Assembly (NCBI GenBank): GCA_900768995.1 | Contig: CAAGEZ010000072.1 | Coordinates: 1 to 35,669, forward strand | Origin: Oscillospiraceae bacterium | GTDB taxonomy: Bacteria; Bacillota; Clostridia; Oscillospirales; Ruminococcaceae | Length of the DNA: 35,669 nucleotides | Reading direction: 5' to 3' | Shown: positions 16,166 through 23,753 of the stretch, piece after piece | Layout: the number at the start of each line of letters is the position of its first letter | How positions within the stretch are numbered: position 1 is the stretch's first letter | Notes under the pieces: model-generated | The model's database searches: none | The model's input: the letters and a program-made list of their open reading frames with translations, nothing else | Told to the model about the DNA's origin: nothing | Translations under genes and position numbers: made by a program

Positions 16166-16200
16166 CGGGTATCATACATTGGTTTGATACCCGTTTTTTT
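16166..16200 (+). terminator. Terminator of the solute-binding protein gene
   Basis: CGGGTATCA (16166-16174) pairs with TGATACCCG (16185-16193), followed by T7. Confidence 0.92.
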
Positions 16201-16228
16201 ATATATGACTTTACTTTTTCATACTAAG

Positions 16229-16314
16229 AACCAATTAAAAACTGTACAAAAAATCGAGCATAATCTTGCATATATGGATTATGCGAAGATTTTTTGTCTA
16301 CAGTTTTATTGGTT
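16229..16314. repeat. Long imperfect inverted repeat
   Basis: The left arm 16229-16265 and right arm 16277-16314 are near reverse complements: AACCAAT, AAAACTGTA, CAAAAAATC and GCATAATC each find their partner, with small indels. The centre is an 11-nt loop. It lies between a terminator and a regulator gene, contains no T-run tail and no ORF. It could be a miniature mobile element remnant or a cruciform-forming site. Confidence 0.65.
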
Positions 16315-16319
16315 ATTAG

Positions 16320-16354
16320 TATCATTGTATTATGATATACTTTATTTATGATAC
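16320..16354. promoter_or_regulatory. Candidate operator upstream of the HxlR gene
   Basis: TATCAT (16320-16325), 6 nt, ATGATA (16332-16337), 10 nt, ATGATAC (16348-16354). This inverted-plus-direct arrangement overlaps plausible -10 boxes and sits 30-65 nt before the regulator start, as expected for autoregulation. Confidence 0.4.
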
Positions 16355-16387
16355 TTACATTCAAAAATATACTGTAGGAGTGATATG

Positions 16388-16712
16388 ATGATAGACAGAT
16401 CAAGCCTTCCGCCCTGCCCCGTAGAAACGACTCTGATGCTCATAGGAGACAAGCGGAAGGTGCTTATACTAAGACCTTATGACAGACACAAAACGCTTTG
16501 GAGAGCTAAAAAAATCGGTCTCAGGCATATCACAGAAAGTGCTTACATCAAATCTCCGTGATATGGAGGAAAACGGGCTTATCTCAAGAGAAGTATTTCC
16601 TGAAGTCCCGCCCAGAGTGGAATATACGCTCACTGATCTGGGACATAGTATGAAGCCTATTCTAGATTCAATGGCAAAATGGGGAACGGAATATAAGGAA
16701 ATGTGCAAATAA
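16388..16712 (+). pseudogene. HxlR-family transcriptional regulator, frameshifted
   Basis: HxlR proteins are small winged-helix regulators of ~110 aa, often sensing reactive aldehydes or redox stress. The first frame from ATG 16388 (AGGAG 7 nt upstream) gives PPCPVETTLMLIGDKRKVLIL-R, then loses the family and stops near 16560. The second frame, from 16479, resumes exactly with MTDTKRFGELKKSVSGISQK and runs to 16712 with PPRVEYTLTDLG. The family has LRDLM at the joint; CTA-AGA-CC-TT-ATG would be restored by two bases (GA), so loss of one GA from an AGAGAC run explains it. The usual GDKWKV Trp is Arg here, which also hints at relaxed selection. A sequencing error remains possible. An ATG at 16479 could make a C-terminal fragment but has no ribosome binding site. 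Confidence 0.8.
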
Positions 16713-16749
16713 AAAATCCCTCCTGTTCGTTTAAACAGGAGGGATTTTT
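16712..16749. terminator. Bidirectional terminator between hxlR and rplQ
   Basis: AAAAATCCCTCCTGTT (16712-16727) pairs with its complement at 16734-16749 around a 6-nt loop, with T5 on both strands. It ends the alpha operon on the - strand. Confidence 0.93.
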
Positions 16750-16758
16750 CAGCTAAAA

Positions 16759-17100
16759 TCAAACAAGCTCGATAACTGCCATTTCAGCAGCATCGCCACG
16801 ACGGGGACCGATCTTAACGATCCTTGTGTAACCGCCGTTTACATCAGCGTACTTAGGAGCGATCTCGTCAAAAAGCTTCTTGACAACATCTTCCTTAGTA
16901 ACGTAAGCAAGAACCTGACGCTTGGAGTTCAGGTCATTTGTCTTAGCGATAGTAATCATTTTTTCAGCCATAGAGCGAACTTCCTTCGCTCTGGTAACTG
17001 TAGTTTCAATTCTGCCATTCTCAAGCAGGAATGTAACCATAGCTCTCAGCATAGCCTTTCTATGGTCGCTTGTTCTGCCCAGTTTTCTGGTTCCCGGCAT
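16759..17100 (-). CDS. rplQ: 50S ribosomal protein L17
   Basis: 113 aa, the short bacterial L17 form. The N-terminus MPGTRKLGRTSDHRKAMLR and the block ENGRIETTVTRAKEVRSMAE are family signatures. It sits near the peptide exit tunnel of the large subunit. It follows rpoA after 31 nt as the last gene of the cluster, with a strong terminator 10 nt beyond. The ECF-transporter and truA genes that often come next in Firmicutes are absent. Confidence 0.98.
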   Translation of the reverse strand: MPGTRKLGRTSDHRKAMLRAMVTFLLENGRIETTVTRAKEVRSMAEKMITIAKTNDLNSKRQVLAYVTKEDVVKKLFDEIAPKYADVNGGYTRIVKIGPRRGDAAEMAVIELV

Positions 17101-17131
17101 TGTGATTCACTCCTTACCAAATATAGAACGG

Positions 17132-18088
17132 TTATTCTTCCTCGCTGCTGAGGTCAAAGCCCAGAGACTGGAGCTTTTCCTTGACCTCGTCAAAGGACTT
17201 CTTACCGAGGTTTCTAACCTTCATCATTTCTTCTTCTGATTTGCTGATCAGATCTTCAACTGTATTGATTCCCGCACGCTTCAAGCAGTTAAATGAACGT
17301 ACTGACAAGTCAAGTTCCTCAATGGTCATCTCAAGGATCTTCTCCTTGCCCTTATCGTCCTTCTCCACCATCATCTCAGCGGTGATAGAGGACTCATCGG
17401 AAAGATTGCTGAATGATTTCAGATGCTCAATGAGGAGATTGGCTGCCTGAGACACAGCTTCCTTAGCGGATACAGTACCATCGGTCCATACCTCAAGGAT
17501 AAGCTTGTCGTAATCTGTAACCTGACCGAGACGAGTATCCTCGACACGGAAGTTTACCTTCAGTACAGGCGTGTAAATAGAGTCAACAGCGATCACATCG
17601 ATACCGAGATTGAAAATCTGCTTGTTCTTTTCAGCAGGAACATAGCCCCTGCCTCGGTCAATAGTGATCTCCATATAAAGCTTAGCGTCCTTACCGAGAG
17701 TAGCGATGTGCATTTCAGGAACAAGGATATCGACCTCAGAATCGGTCTTGATATCGCCTGCAGTGACTTCGCACTCGTCCTCAGCCTCGATATAGATGGT
17801 CTTGGGACCTTCGCCGTAAAGCTTTGCAGTCAGACCTTTAAGGTTAAGAATGATCTCAGTAACGTCTTCCTTAACCCCGGGAATAGTGGATAATTCGTGG
17901 TGAACACCGTCGATCTTAACAGATGTGACAGCAACACCCGGAAGCGAGGAGAGCAGTACACGTCTGAGGCTGTTGCCCAGAGTAGTACCATAGCCGCGCT
18001 CGAGAGGAGCTAGAACGAACATACCGTAGGTGCCATTAGGCTCCAGCTTGACGGTCTCAATTTCCGGCTTTTCGATTTTTTCAAGCAT
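17132..18088 (-). CDS. rpoA: RNA polymerase alpha subunit
   Basis: 318 aa, standard length. The N-terminal assembly domain (to ~230) contains FVLAPLERGYGTTLGNSLRR, the dimer interface signature. The C-terminal domain (~245-318) has ELDLSVRSFNCLKRAGI followed by TVEDLI, a helix-hairpin-helix that contacts UP elements and activators. ATG 18088 follows AGGAGGG. It is 88 nt after rpsD; that gap has a hairpin. Confidence 0.98.
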   Translation of the reverse strand: MLEKIEKPEIETVKLEPNGTYGMFVLAPLERGYGTTLGNSLRRVLLSSLPGVAVTSVKIDGVHHELSTIPGVKEDVTEIILNLKGLTAKLYGEGPKTIYIEAEDECEVTAGDIKTDSEVDILVPEMHIATLGKDAKLYMEITIDRGRGYVPAEKNKQIFNLGIDVIAVDSIYTPVLKVNFRVEDTRLGQVTDYDKLILEVWTDGTVSAKEAVSQAANLLIEHLKSFSNLSDESSITAEMMVEKDDKGKEKILEMTIEELDLSVRSFNCLKRAGINTVEDLISKSEEEMMKVRNLGKKSFDEVKEKLQSLGFDLSSEEE

Positions 18089-18134
18089 TAATATAACCCT
18101 CCTATAGTCGCATTGTTAGTAAACGTACATATAT

Positions 18135-18162
18135 CTATGCGCCGCCAAAGAGCGGTGCATAG
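18135..18162 (-). promoter_or_regulatory. Hairpin in the rpsD-rpoA spacer
   Basis: CTATGC (18135-18140) pairs with GCATAG (18157-18162), with an inner GCCGC/GCGG stem. There is no T-run on the - strand, so it is more likely an mRNA processing or translational element than a terminator. Confidence 0.45.
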
Positions 18163-18176
18163 TATATTTAAAGCTA

Positions 18177-18773
18177 TTACTTGGAGTACAGCTCGACGAT
18201 AAGGTGTGTCTGAGTCTCATAATCGAGGTCCTCAACAGAAGGCATACGAACAACCTTAGCGGAGAAGTCTGCCTTGTCAGCCTCGAGCCAGAGAGGAACT
18301 ACTCTTGTAGCAGTCTGCTCAACAACATCCTTAAACTTAGTGCTGCTGCGGCTTCCCTCGTAGAGAGCGATAACATCGCCTTCCTTAACACGATAAGAGG
18401 GAATGTTTACACGCTTGCCGTTAACAGTGAAATGTCTGTGTGTAACAAGCTGTCTTGCTTCACGTCTTGTGAGAGCGAGACCCATTCTGTAAACAACGTT
18501 ATCAAGTCTGGATTCGAGGATAGTGATAAGGTTATCACCGGCCTTACCCTCCATCTTGGAAGCGATTTCAAAATAGTGGTAGAAGGGCTTCTCAAGTACG
18601 CCGTAGATGAACTTCAGCTTCTGCTTTTCCTTGAGCTGCATACCATACTCGGAAACCTTTTTTCTGCTGTTAGCGCCGGGATTTCTCTTGGACTCCTTAG
18701 AAACGCCCATAACCATAGGGCTGATACCCAGGTATCTGCATCTCTTGAGGATAGGTTCTTTATTTAAAGCCAT
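18177..18773 (-). CDS. rpsD: 30S ribosomal protein S4
   Basis: 198 aa primary 16S rRNA-binding protein that starts assembly of the 30S body. The central S4 RNA-binding domain begins at ESRLDNVVYRMGLALTRREA and continues through VTHRHFTVNGKRVNIPSY. No Cys-zinc motif is seen in the N-terminal region. It lies in the alpha operon, not alone with its own S4 leader as in Bacillus. Confidence 0.98.
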   Translation of the reverse strand: MALNKEPILKRCRYLGISPMVMGVSKESKRNPGANSRKKVSEYGMQLKEKQKLKFIYGVLEKPFYHYFEIASKMEGKAGDNLITILESRLDNVVYRMGLALTRREARQLVTHRHFTVNGKRVNIPSYRVKEGDVIALYEGSRSSTKFKDVVEQTATRVVPLWLEADKADFSAKVVRMPSVEDLDYETQTHLIVELYSK

Positions 18774-18794
18774 TTCAATAACACCTCCTGTAAA

Positions 18795-19196
18795 TTAGAC
18801 ACGTCTTCTCTTGGGAGGACGGCAGCCATTGTGAGGAATAGGAGTAACATCCTTGATGAGTCTTACTTCGAGACCAACGGTCTGAAGAGCTCTGATAGCA
18901 GCTTCTCTTCCTGCGCCGGGGCCCTTTACGTAAACCTCAACAGTCTTGAGGCCGTGCTCCATAGCAGCTCTTGCAGCAGTTTCAGCAGCAGTCTGAGCAG
19001 CGAAAGGAGTAGACTTCTTGGAGCCTCTGAAACCGAGACCGCCTGCAGATGCCCAAGAAAGAGCATTGCCCTGAGTATCGGTGATAGTTACAATAGTATT
19101 GTTGAAAGTGGACTGGATATGAACAGCGCCATTTTCAATGTTCTTACGTTCACGACGTCTTCTGATGGTAGTCTTTTTACCTTTAACCTGAGCCAT
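18795..19196 (-). CDS. rpsK: 30S ribosomal protein S11
   Basis: 133 aa. IQSTFNNTIVTITDTQGN, the GFRGSKKSTPFAAQTAAE block and the C-terminal DVTPIPHNGCRPPKRRRV are diagnostic. S11 forms part of the platform near the mRNA exit. It is separated from rpsM by 14 nt and from rpsD by 21 nt. Confidence 0.98.
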   Translation of the reverse strand: MAQVKGKKTTIRRRRERKNIENGAVHIQSTFNNTIVTITDTQGNALSWASAGGLGFRGSKKSTPFAAQTAAETAARAAMEHGLKTVEVYVKGPGAGREAAIRALQTVGLEVRLIKDVTPIPHNGCRPPKRRRV

Positions 19197-19210
19197 TGTT
19201 CAATCCCTCC

Positions 19211-19579
19211 TTACTTCTTCTTATTAGCGATGGTCTTTACGGGGCCCTTGCGAGTTCTTGCGTTAGTCTTGGTTCTCTGACCTCTTACGGGGAGACCCTT
19301 ACGGTGACGAACGCCTCTGTAGCAGCCGATTTCAACCAGACGCTTGATATTAAGAGCAACGTTTCTTCTGAGATCGCCCTCAACCATAAAGTTGTGGTCG
19401 ATGTAGTCACGGAGCTTAGCAACATCGTCTTCGCTGAGATCCTTTACTCTTGTATCAGGGTTTACACCTGTGTTTGCTAGAATAATTTCCGCAGATTTAC
19501 GACCGATACCGTAGATATAAGTGAGTCCGATTTCAACTCTCTTATTCTTGGGAAGGTCAACACCGGCAATACGTGCCAT
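19211..19579 (-). CDS. rpsM: 30S ribosomal protein S13
   Basis: 122 aa head protein that contacts the P-site tRNA and L5. ARIAGVDLPKNKRVEIGL and YIYGIGRKSAEIIL at the N-terminus, then the basic tail ending KTNARTRKGPVKTIANKKK. It follows rpmJ after a 92-nt spacer, one of the longer gaps in the alpha operon, with no convincing terminator in it. Confidence 0.98.
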   Translation of the reverse strand: MARIAGVDLPKNKRVEIGLTYIYGIGRKSAEIILANTGVNPDTRVKDLSEDDVAKLRDYIDHNFMVEGDLRRNVALNIKRLVEIGCYRGVRHRKGLPVRGQRTKTNARTRKGPVKTIANKKK

Positions 19580-19671
19580 TAAAAATACACCTCCGAATAA
19601 AATTTGGACTTTCGCCCAGTGTGTTATGGCTATTTTAATCCTTGTTTCAAGCTGGGTAACAGCTACAGCAA

Positions 19672-19785
19672 TCAGCCCTGACGCTGCTTATGCTTAGGAT
19701 TTTCGCATATGATCATTATTTTGCCTTTTCTTTTGATAACCTTGCACTTTTCGCAGATAGGCTTAACTGAAGGTCTTACTTTCAT
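19672..19785 (-). CDS. rpmJ: 50S ribosomal protein L36
   Basis: 37 aa, the typical length. Starts MKVRPSVKPICEKCKVIKRK and ends in KHKQRQG. C11, C14, C27 and H32 form the Zn-ribbon, so this is the zinc-containing C+ form. ATG 19785 has AGGAGGA a few bases upstream. It lies in its expected place between infA and rpsM. Confidence 0.97.
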   Translation of the reverse strand: MKVRPSVKPICEKCKVIKRKGKIMIICENPKHKQRQG

Positions 19786-19844
19786 TATAATTCCTCCTTT
19801 GTGAGTGTTGTGCTGAGGGTCTCAGCAGTTAGCGGTGATCCGTA

Positions 19845-20063
19845 TCACTTTGCTCTCCATGTGATCCTGCCCTTGGTAAGGTCATATGGGGACATTTCAA
19901 CAGTAACCTTGTCGCCGGGAACGATTCTGATATAGTTCATTCTCAGTTTGCCCGATACGTGAGCAAGAATCTTATGTCCGTTAGCAAGCTCAACCTGAAA
20001 GTTGGCGTTGGGGAGGGCTTCGATGACGGTACCCTCGATCTCAATAACATCTTCCTTAGACAA
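19845..20063 (-). CDS. infA: Translation initiation factor IF-1
   Basis: 72 aa, one OB-fold domain that binds the A site during initiation. SKEDVIEIEGTVIEALPN and HVSGKLRMNYIRIVPGDKV are typical. The start codon is TTG (20063), with AAGGAGG 8 nt upstream; homology fixes this start, as the conserved Ser-Lys-Glu-Asp follows at once. Confidence 0.98.
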   Translation of the reverse strand: MSKEDVIEIEGTVIEALPNANFQVELANGHKILAHVSGKLRMNYIRIVPGDKVTVEMSPYDLTKGRITWRAK

Positions 20064-20092
20064 GCTGACAGCCTCCTTGGATGTAGTTTCGG

Positions 20093-20338
20093 TTAATTAT
20101 CAGGAGTATTGAACTCCATAATAACGCTTCTGAGCTTCTTGTCGGTCAGACTCTCCGTGTCAATAACAGTATTGGTAGGTTTAACGTGTTTTAAGCTTTT
20201 CTTTTTAGGAGAAGCGAGCTTACGTTCCTTGCCGTCTGCCACATAAACGAAGCCTTCGTCCGTTTTTATCACAACGAGGAATTTGCCATTGTCTCTTCCT
20301 GCGCAGCTGCGGACAATTCTGCCGATTAATGCTTCCAC
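20093..20338 (-). CDS. KOW-domain RNA-binding protein
   Basis: 81 aa basic protein with a KOW-like start (IGRIVRSCAGRDNGKFLVVI) similar to the L14e/L27e-type proteins found in archaea and eukaryotes. It is a recurrent Clostridia gene between map and infA, usually annotated only as a KOW-domain RNA-binding protein; function unknown, probably ribosome-related. The start is GTG 20338, after a G-rich ribosome binding site that overlaps the end of map. Confidence 0.85.
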   Translation of the reverse strand: MEALIGRIVRSCAGRDNGKFLVVIKTDEGFVYVADGKERKLASPKKKSLKHVKPTNTVIDTESLTDKKLRSVIMEFNTPDN

Positions 20339-20351
20339 ATCAGCGTCCCCC

Positions 20352-21113
20352 TTAAATAATAGTAGGCTTGGTAAGAATTACGGGGCCATCGGACGTGATT
20401 GCGACTGTGTGCTCAAAGTGAGCAGAGAGTGAACCCGATTTAGTCAACACGGTCCAGCCGTCGGGGAAGTTGTCGAGAACTTCTTCACCTACCGCATTGA
20501 TCATAGGCTCGATAGCGATAGTCATACCTGCTACCAGTCTCGGACCTCTTCCGGGCTTGCCGAAATTGGGGATCTCGGGAGATTCGTGGAGCTTGGTGCC
20601 CACTCCGTGACCGACATACTTTTTGACCACGCCGTATCCATAAGAAGTGACGTGCTCCTCCACAGCGTGGGAGATATCGCCTACACGATTGCCCACAACA
20701 GCCTGTTCGATGCCCTTGTAAAGAGCCTCTTCAGTAACACGGAGAAGCTGCTTCGCTTCCTCAGAAACATTACCGACAGCAAACGTATAAGCATTGTCGC
20801 CGTTGAATCCGTCAATGACAGCACCTGTGTCAATGCTGACGATATCGCCGTCCTTGATGAATTCATGCTTGGACGGAATACCATGGATCACCTTGTTATT
20901 TATCGAAATGCAGGCGGAGCCGGGGAATCCTCCGTAACCGAGGAAATTGGGCTTAGCACCGTTCTTAACGATATAATCGTGAATGATCTTGTCAAGCTCA
21001 TAGGTTGACATACCCACACGAATGGACTGTCCACCGTAGTGGAGAGCGTTAGCCGAAATTTTTCCGGCTAAACGCATCTTTTCCAGTTCGGATTTTGATT
21101 TTACACTGATCAT
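20352..21113 (-). CDS. map: Type I methionine aminopeptidase
   Basis: 253 aa. Removes the initiator Met from nascent proteins. The five metal ligands are visible as VSIDTGAVIDGFNGDNAYTF (two Asp), GHGVGTKLHESP (His), TIAIEPM (Glu) and FEHTVAI (Glu). No N-terminal zinc extension. It follows adk after 20 nt. Confidence 0.97.
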   Translation of the reverse strand: MISVKSKSELEKMRLAGKISANALHYGGQSIRVGMSTYELDKIIHDYIVKNGAKPNFLGYGGFPGSACISINNKVIHGIPSKHEFIKDGDIVSIDTGAVIDGFNGDNAYTFAVGNVSEEAKQLLRVTEEALYKGIEQAVVGNRVGDISHAVEEHVTSYGYGVVKKYVGHGVGTKLHESPEIPNFGKPGRGPRLVAGMTIAIEPMINAVGEEVLDNFPDGWTVLTKSGSLSAHFEHTVAITSDGPVILTKPTII

Positions 21114-21133
21114 TTTGCGCCTTCTTTAAAAAT

Positions 21134-21766
21134 TCAGGCATTGACCGCTTCAAGAACCAGCTTGGAAGTCTCGGAGACCTCGCTCTGACCGATAACGGTC
21201 TTGAGCTTGCCCTTGCTCTTGTAGAAATCAACGAGAGGAGCGGTCGCTTCGTGATAAGTCTTGAGTCTGTCGATAACAGTTTCGGGAGCATCGTCCTTAC
21301 GCTGAACCGCATTGCCGCCGCACTTGTCGCACTTGCCCTCTACCTTGGGAGGGTTAAATTCGATGTGGTAGGTAGCGCCGCAGGATTCGCAGACTCTTCT
21401 GCCGCCCAGACGAGCCTTGATAGCCTCATCGGGAACGGAGATCTCAATAACCTTGTCGATCTGAACACCCATAGCCTCGAGAGCCTCAGCCTGGGGAACA
21501 GTTCTGGGGAAACCGTCGAGAATGAAACCGTTCTTGCAGTCATCTTCAGCGATCCTGTCCTTGAGAATGCCGATAACGACTTCATCGGGAACAAGAGCAC
21601 CTGCGTCCATAAAGCTCTTAGCCTTGAGACCGCACTCAGTGCCGTTCTTAACAGCAGCTCTGAGGATATTGCCTGTAGAAATCTGGGGAATGTGGAGGGT
21701 ATTGCTGATAACTTCAGCCTGAGTACCCTTGCCTGCGCCGGGTGCGCCGAGAAGAATAAGATTCAT
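21134..21766 (-). CDS. adk: Adenylate kinase, zinc-lid form
   Basis: 210 aa. Interconverts ATP+AMP and 2 ADP. P-loop GAPGAGKGTQ at ~7-16, NMP-binding block QISTGNILRAA, GFILDGFPRT, and a lid with C-x2-C (CESCGA) and C-x2-C (CDKCGG), the Cys4 zinc site of Gram-positive long-form enzymes. It lies 30 nt after secY in the standard order. Confidence 0.97.
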   Translation of the reverse strand: MNLILLGAPGAGKGTQAEVISNTLHIPQISTGNILRAAVKNGTECGLKAKSFMDAGALVPDEVVIGILKDRIAEDDCKNGFILDGFPRTVPQAEALEAMGVQIDKVIEISVPDEAIKARLGGRRVCESCGATYHIEFNPPKVEGKCDKCGGNAVQRKDDAPETVIDRLKTYHEATAPLVDFYKSKGKLKTVIGQSEVSETSKLVLEAVNA

Positions 21767-21796
21767 TACATTTCCGCCTTTCTGTCGGTTTATTCA

Positions 21797-23101
21797 TTAC
21801 TCAAGGAAGCCCTTGTGGTGACGCATCATCATCTGGGATTCAAGAGTTCTGACGGTTTCGAGAGCAACGCTGACGATGATCAGTATCGAAGTACCGCCCA
21901 TAGAAATGTTCATAGCAGGAACTGCCATATGGAACAGAATGGGGAAGATAGCGATGATACCGAGACACACAGCGCCGATGAGAGTGATCTTTGAAAGAAC
22001 TCTCTGAATGAAATCGCTTGTAGGCTTACCGGGTCTGATACCGGGGATACCGCCGTTGTTCTGACGGAGATTGTTAGCGATCTCTATAGGATTATACTGC
22101 ATTGAAACATAGAAATAGTTGAATGCAATAATAAGAACGAAGTAAATAATAGCATACCAGATGCCATTAAAGTTAAAGAAATTAAGGAATCCGACATAGA
22201 AATTCTGCCAGAAGCCCTGAGGATCTGTGGGTCTCTTGATAAACATTTCAAGGGTCTGAGGAATTGACATAAACGCCATAGCGAAGATGATAGGCATAAC
22301 GCCGCTCATTGCGATCTTAATGGGAATATGTGTATTCTGACCGCCGTACTGTTTTCTGCCCACAACTCTCTTAGCGTACTGAATGGGAATACGTCTCTCA
22401 GCATTGTTCATAAGAACAATGAAAGCGATCATAGCCACATAAATTACCAGTACGAAAAGCGCAGGTGCAAGATACTTGCCTGGGTCGCTCTTAGCGACAG
22501 TGAAGATATCCATAATATCGGTGGGGAATCTTGCCACGATACCTGCAAAGAGGATAATGGAGATACCGTTTCCGATACCGCTCTCGTTTACCAGATTTCC
22601 AAGGAAAACGATGAGGTTTGAACCTGCGGTGAAAACTGCGATGATAACGATAGCTGCGAAAACCCCGTCAAAGCCCGAGGTATATTCAACGGCGCCCTGG
22701 CTTCTCATAGTCAGGTAATATGCATAGGACATTACCAACGAAATTGCAAGGGCAACATAGTTTGTGATCTTCTGCAGCTTTTTCCTTCCCTCTTCTCCCT
22801 CTTTCTGAAGGCTCTCCAGAGGAGGAAGTGCATAGGTCAGAAGCTGAACGATGATCGAAGCGTTGATATAAGGCTGAATGGAAAGAGCAAAAACAGTTCC
22901 TTTAGAAAGTGCACCACCTGACAGCATATCCAGATAACCAAATATGTTGCCGTCCTGCACCATACCCGCAAGAGCGGTAGGAATGAGGAATGGAACGGGA
23001 ACTGCGCAGCCGAGACGGAAAATAACGATAATGAGTAATGTGTATAAGAGCTTTTTTCTCAGCTCAGGTGTTTTCCAAGCATTGCGCAAGGTCTCGAACA
23101 C
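21797..23101 (-). CDS. secY: Preprotein translocase subunit SecY
   Basis: 434 aa channel subunit with ten predicted membrane helices. The N-terminus FETLRNAWKTPELRKKLLYT and the block SIQPYINASIIVQLLTYALP are hallmarks, as are the cytoplasmic loop AERRIPIQYAKRVVGRK and the GIPGIRPGKPT loop. The start is GTG 23101 with GAGGTG 7 nt upstream inside the end of rplO, so the two genes are tightly coupled. Confidence 0.98.
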   Translation of the reverse strand: MFETLRNAWKTPELRKKLLYTLLIIVIFRLGCAVPVPFLIPTALAGMVQDGNIFGYLDMLSGGALSKGTVFALSIQPYINASIIVQLLTYALPPLESLQKEGEEGRKKLQKITNYVALAISLVMSYAYYLTMRSQGAVEYTSGFDGVFAAIVIIAVFTAGSNLIVFLGNLVNESGIGNGISIILFAGIVARFPTDIMDIFTVAKSDPGKYLAPALFVLVIYVAMIAFIVLMNNAERRIPIQYAKRVVGRKQYGGQNTHIPIKIAMSGVMPIIFAMAFMSIPQTLEMFIKRPTDPQGFWQNFYVGFLNFFNFNGIWYAIIYFVLIIAFNYFYVSMQYNPIEIANNLRQNNGGIPGIRPGKPTSDFIQRVLSKITLIGAVCLGIIAIFPILFHMAVPAMNISMGGTSILIIVSVALETVRTLESQMMMRHHKGFLE

Positions 23102-23102
23102 A

Positions 23103-23543
23103 TTACATCACCTCAGCCTTCCCGCCTGCTTTCTCGATTTTTTCCTTAGCGGAAGCGGAAAATGCCGAAGCCTTAACAGTAAGGTTCTTTGTAAGCTCTC
23201 CGTTGCCGAGGATCTTAACGCCGTTAGCTGTGTTCTTAACAAGACCGCTTGCAGCGAGGAGCTCAGCGTCAACAACTGTGCCGTCAACAAACTTGTCGAG
23301 GTCGGAAACATTAACGGTGGAATACTTAGTAGCGAAAATGTTGTTGAATCCTCTCTTAGGGATTCTTCTTGTCATAGGCATCTGACCGCCTTCAAAGCCG
23401 GGTCTTACGCCGCCGCCGGAACGGGCATTCTGACCCTTGTGACCCTTGCCGGCAGTCTTGCCGTTACCGGAGCCGTGGCCTCTGCCGATTCTCTTGACAT
23501 CCTTAACGGAGCCTTCAGCGGGAGAAAGTTCAAATAACTTCAT
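23103..23543 (-). CDS. rplO: 50S ribosomal protein L15
   Basis: 146 aa. MKLFELSPAEGSVKDVKR then the glycine-rich IGRGHGSGNGKTAGKGHKGQ that threads into 23S rRNA. ATG 23543 is chosen over an in-frame start at 23564 because GGGAGG lies about 10 nt upstream of it and family members begin MKL. Confidence 0.97.
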   Translation of the reverse strand: MKLFELSPAEGSVKDVKRIGRGHGSGNGKTAGKGHKGQNARSGGGVRPGFEGGQMPMTRRIPKRGFNNIFATKYSTVNVSDLDKFVDGTVVDAELLAASGLVKNTANGVKILGNGELTKNLTVKASAFSASAKEKIEKAGGKAEVM

Positions 23544-23565
23544 ACTAATCGCACCTCCCTGCAAT

Positions 23566-23739
23566 TTAAGCGTTAGTTACATTAATAAGGTGGGCAATCT
23601 TTCTGATCTTACCCTGAACAGCAGCATTATCCTGCTGAGTAGTGGTGTCGCCGATTTTTCTAAGACCGAGAGAATGAGCGGTAGCGATCTGGTCTTTTTT
23701 GCAGCTGTTAAGACTTTTTACAAGCTTAATAGTAACCAT
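23566..23739 (-). CDS. rpmD: 50S ribosomal protein L30
   Basis: 57 aa. VTIKLVKSLNSCKKDQIATA and SLGLRKIGDTTTQQD are typical of bacterial L30. Start ATG 23739 is preferred over ATG 23748: AAGGAGG directly abuts the upstream ATG, leaving no spacing, but is 9 nt from 23739. Confidence 0.96.
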   Translation of the reverse strand: MVTIKLVKSLNSCKKDQIATAHSLGLRKIGDTTTQQDNAAVQGKIRKIAHLINVTNA

Positions 23740-23753
23740 TTCAGTCATCCTCC

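Noticed and set aside
14686..16179. 497-codon open frame antisense to the solute-binding protein gene
   Set aside because: It mirrors a strongly codon-biased gene; such bias commonly leaves the opposite frame open. The translation resembles no family and has no ribosome binding site.
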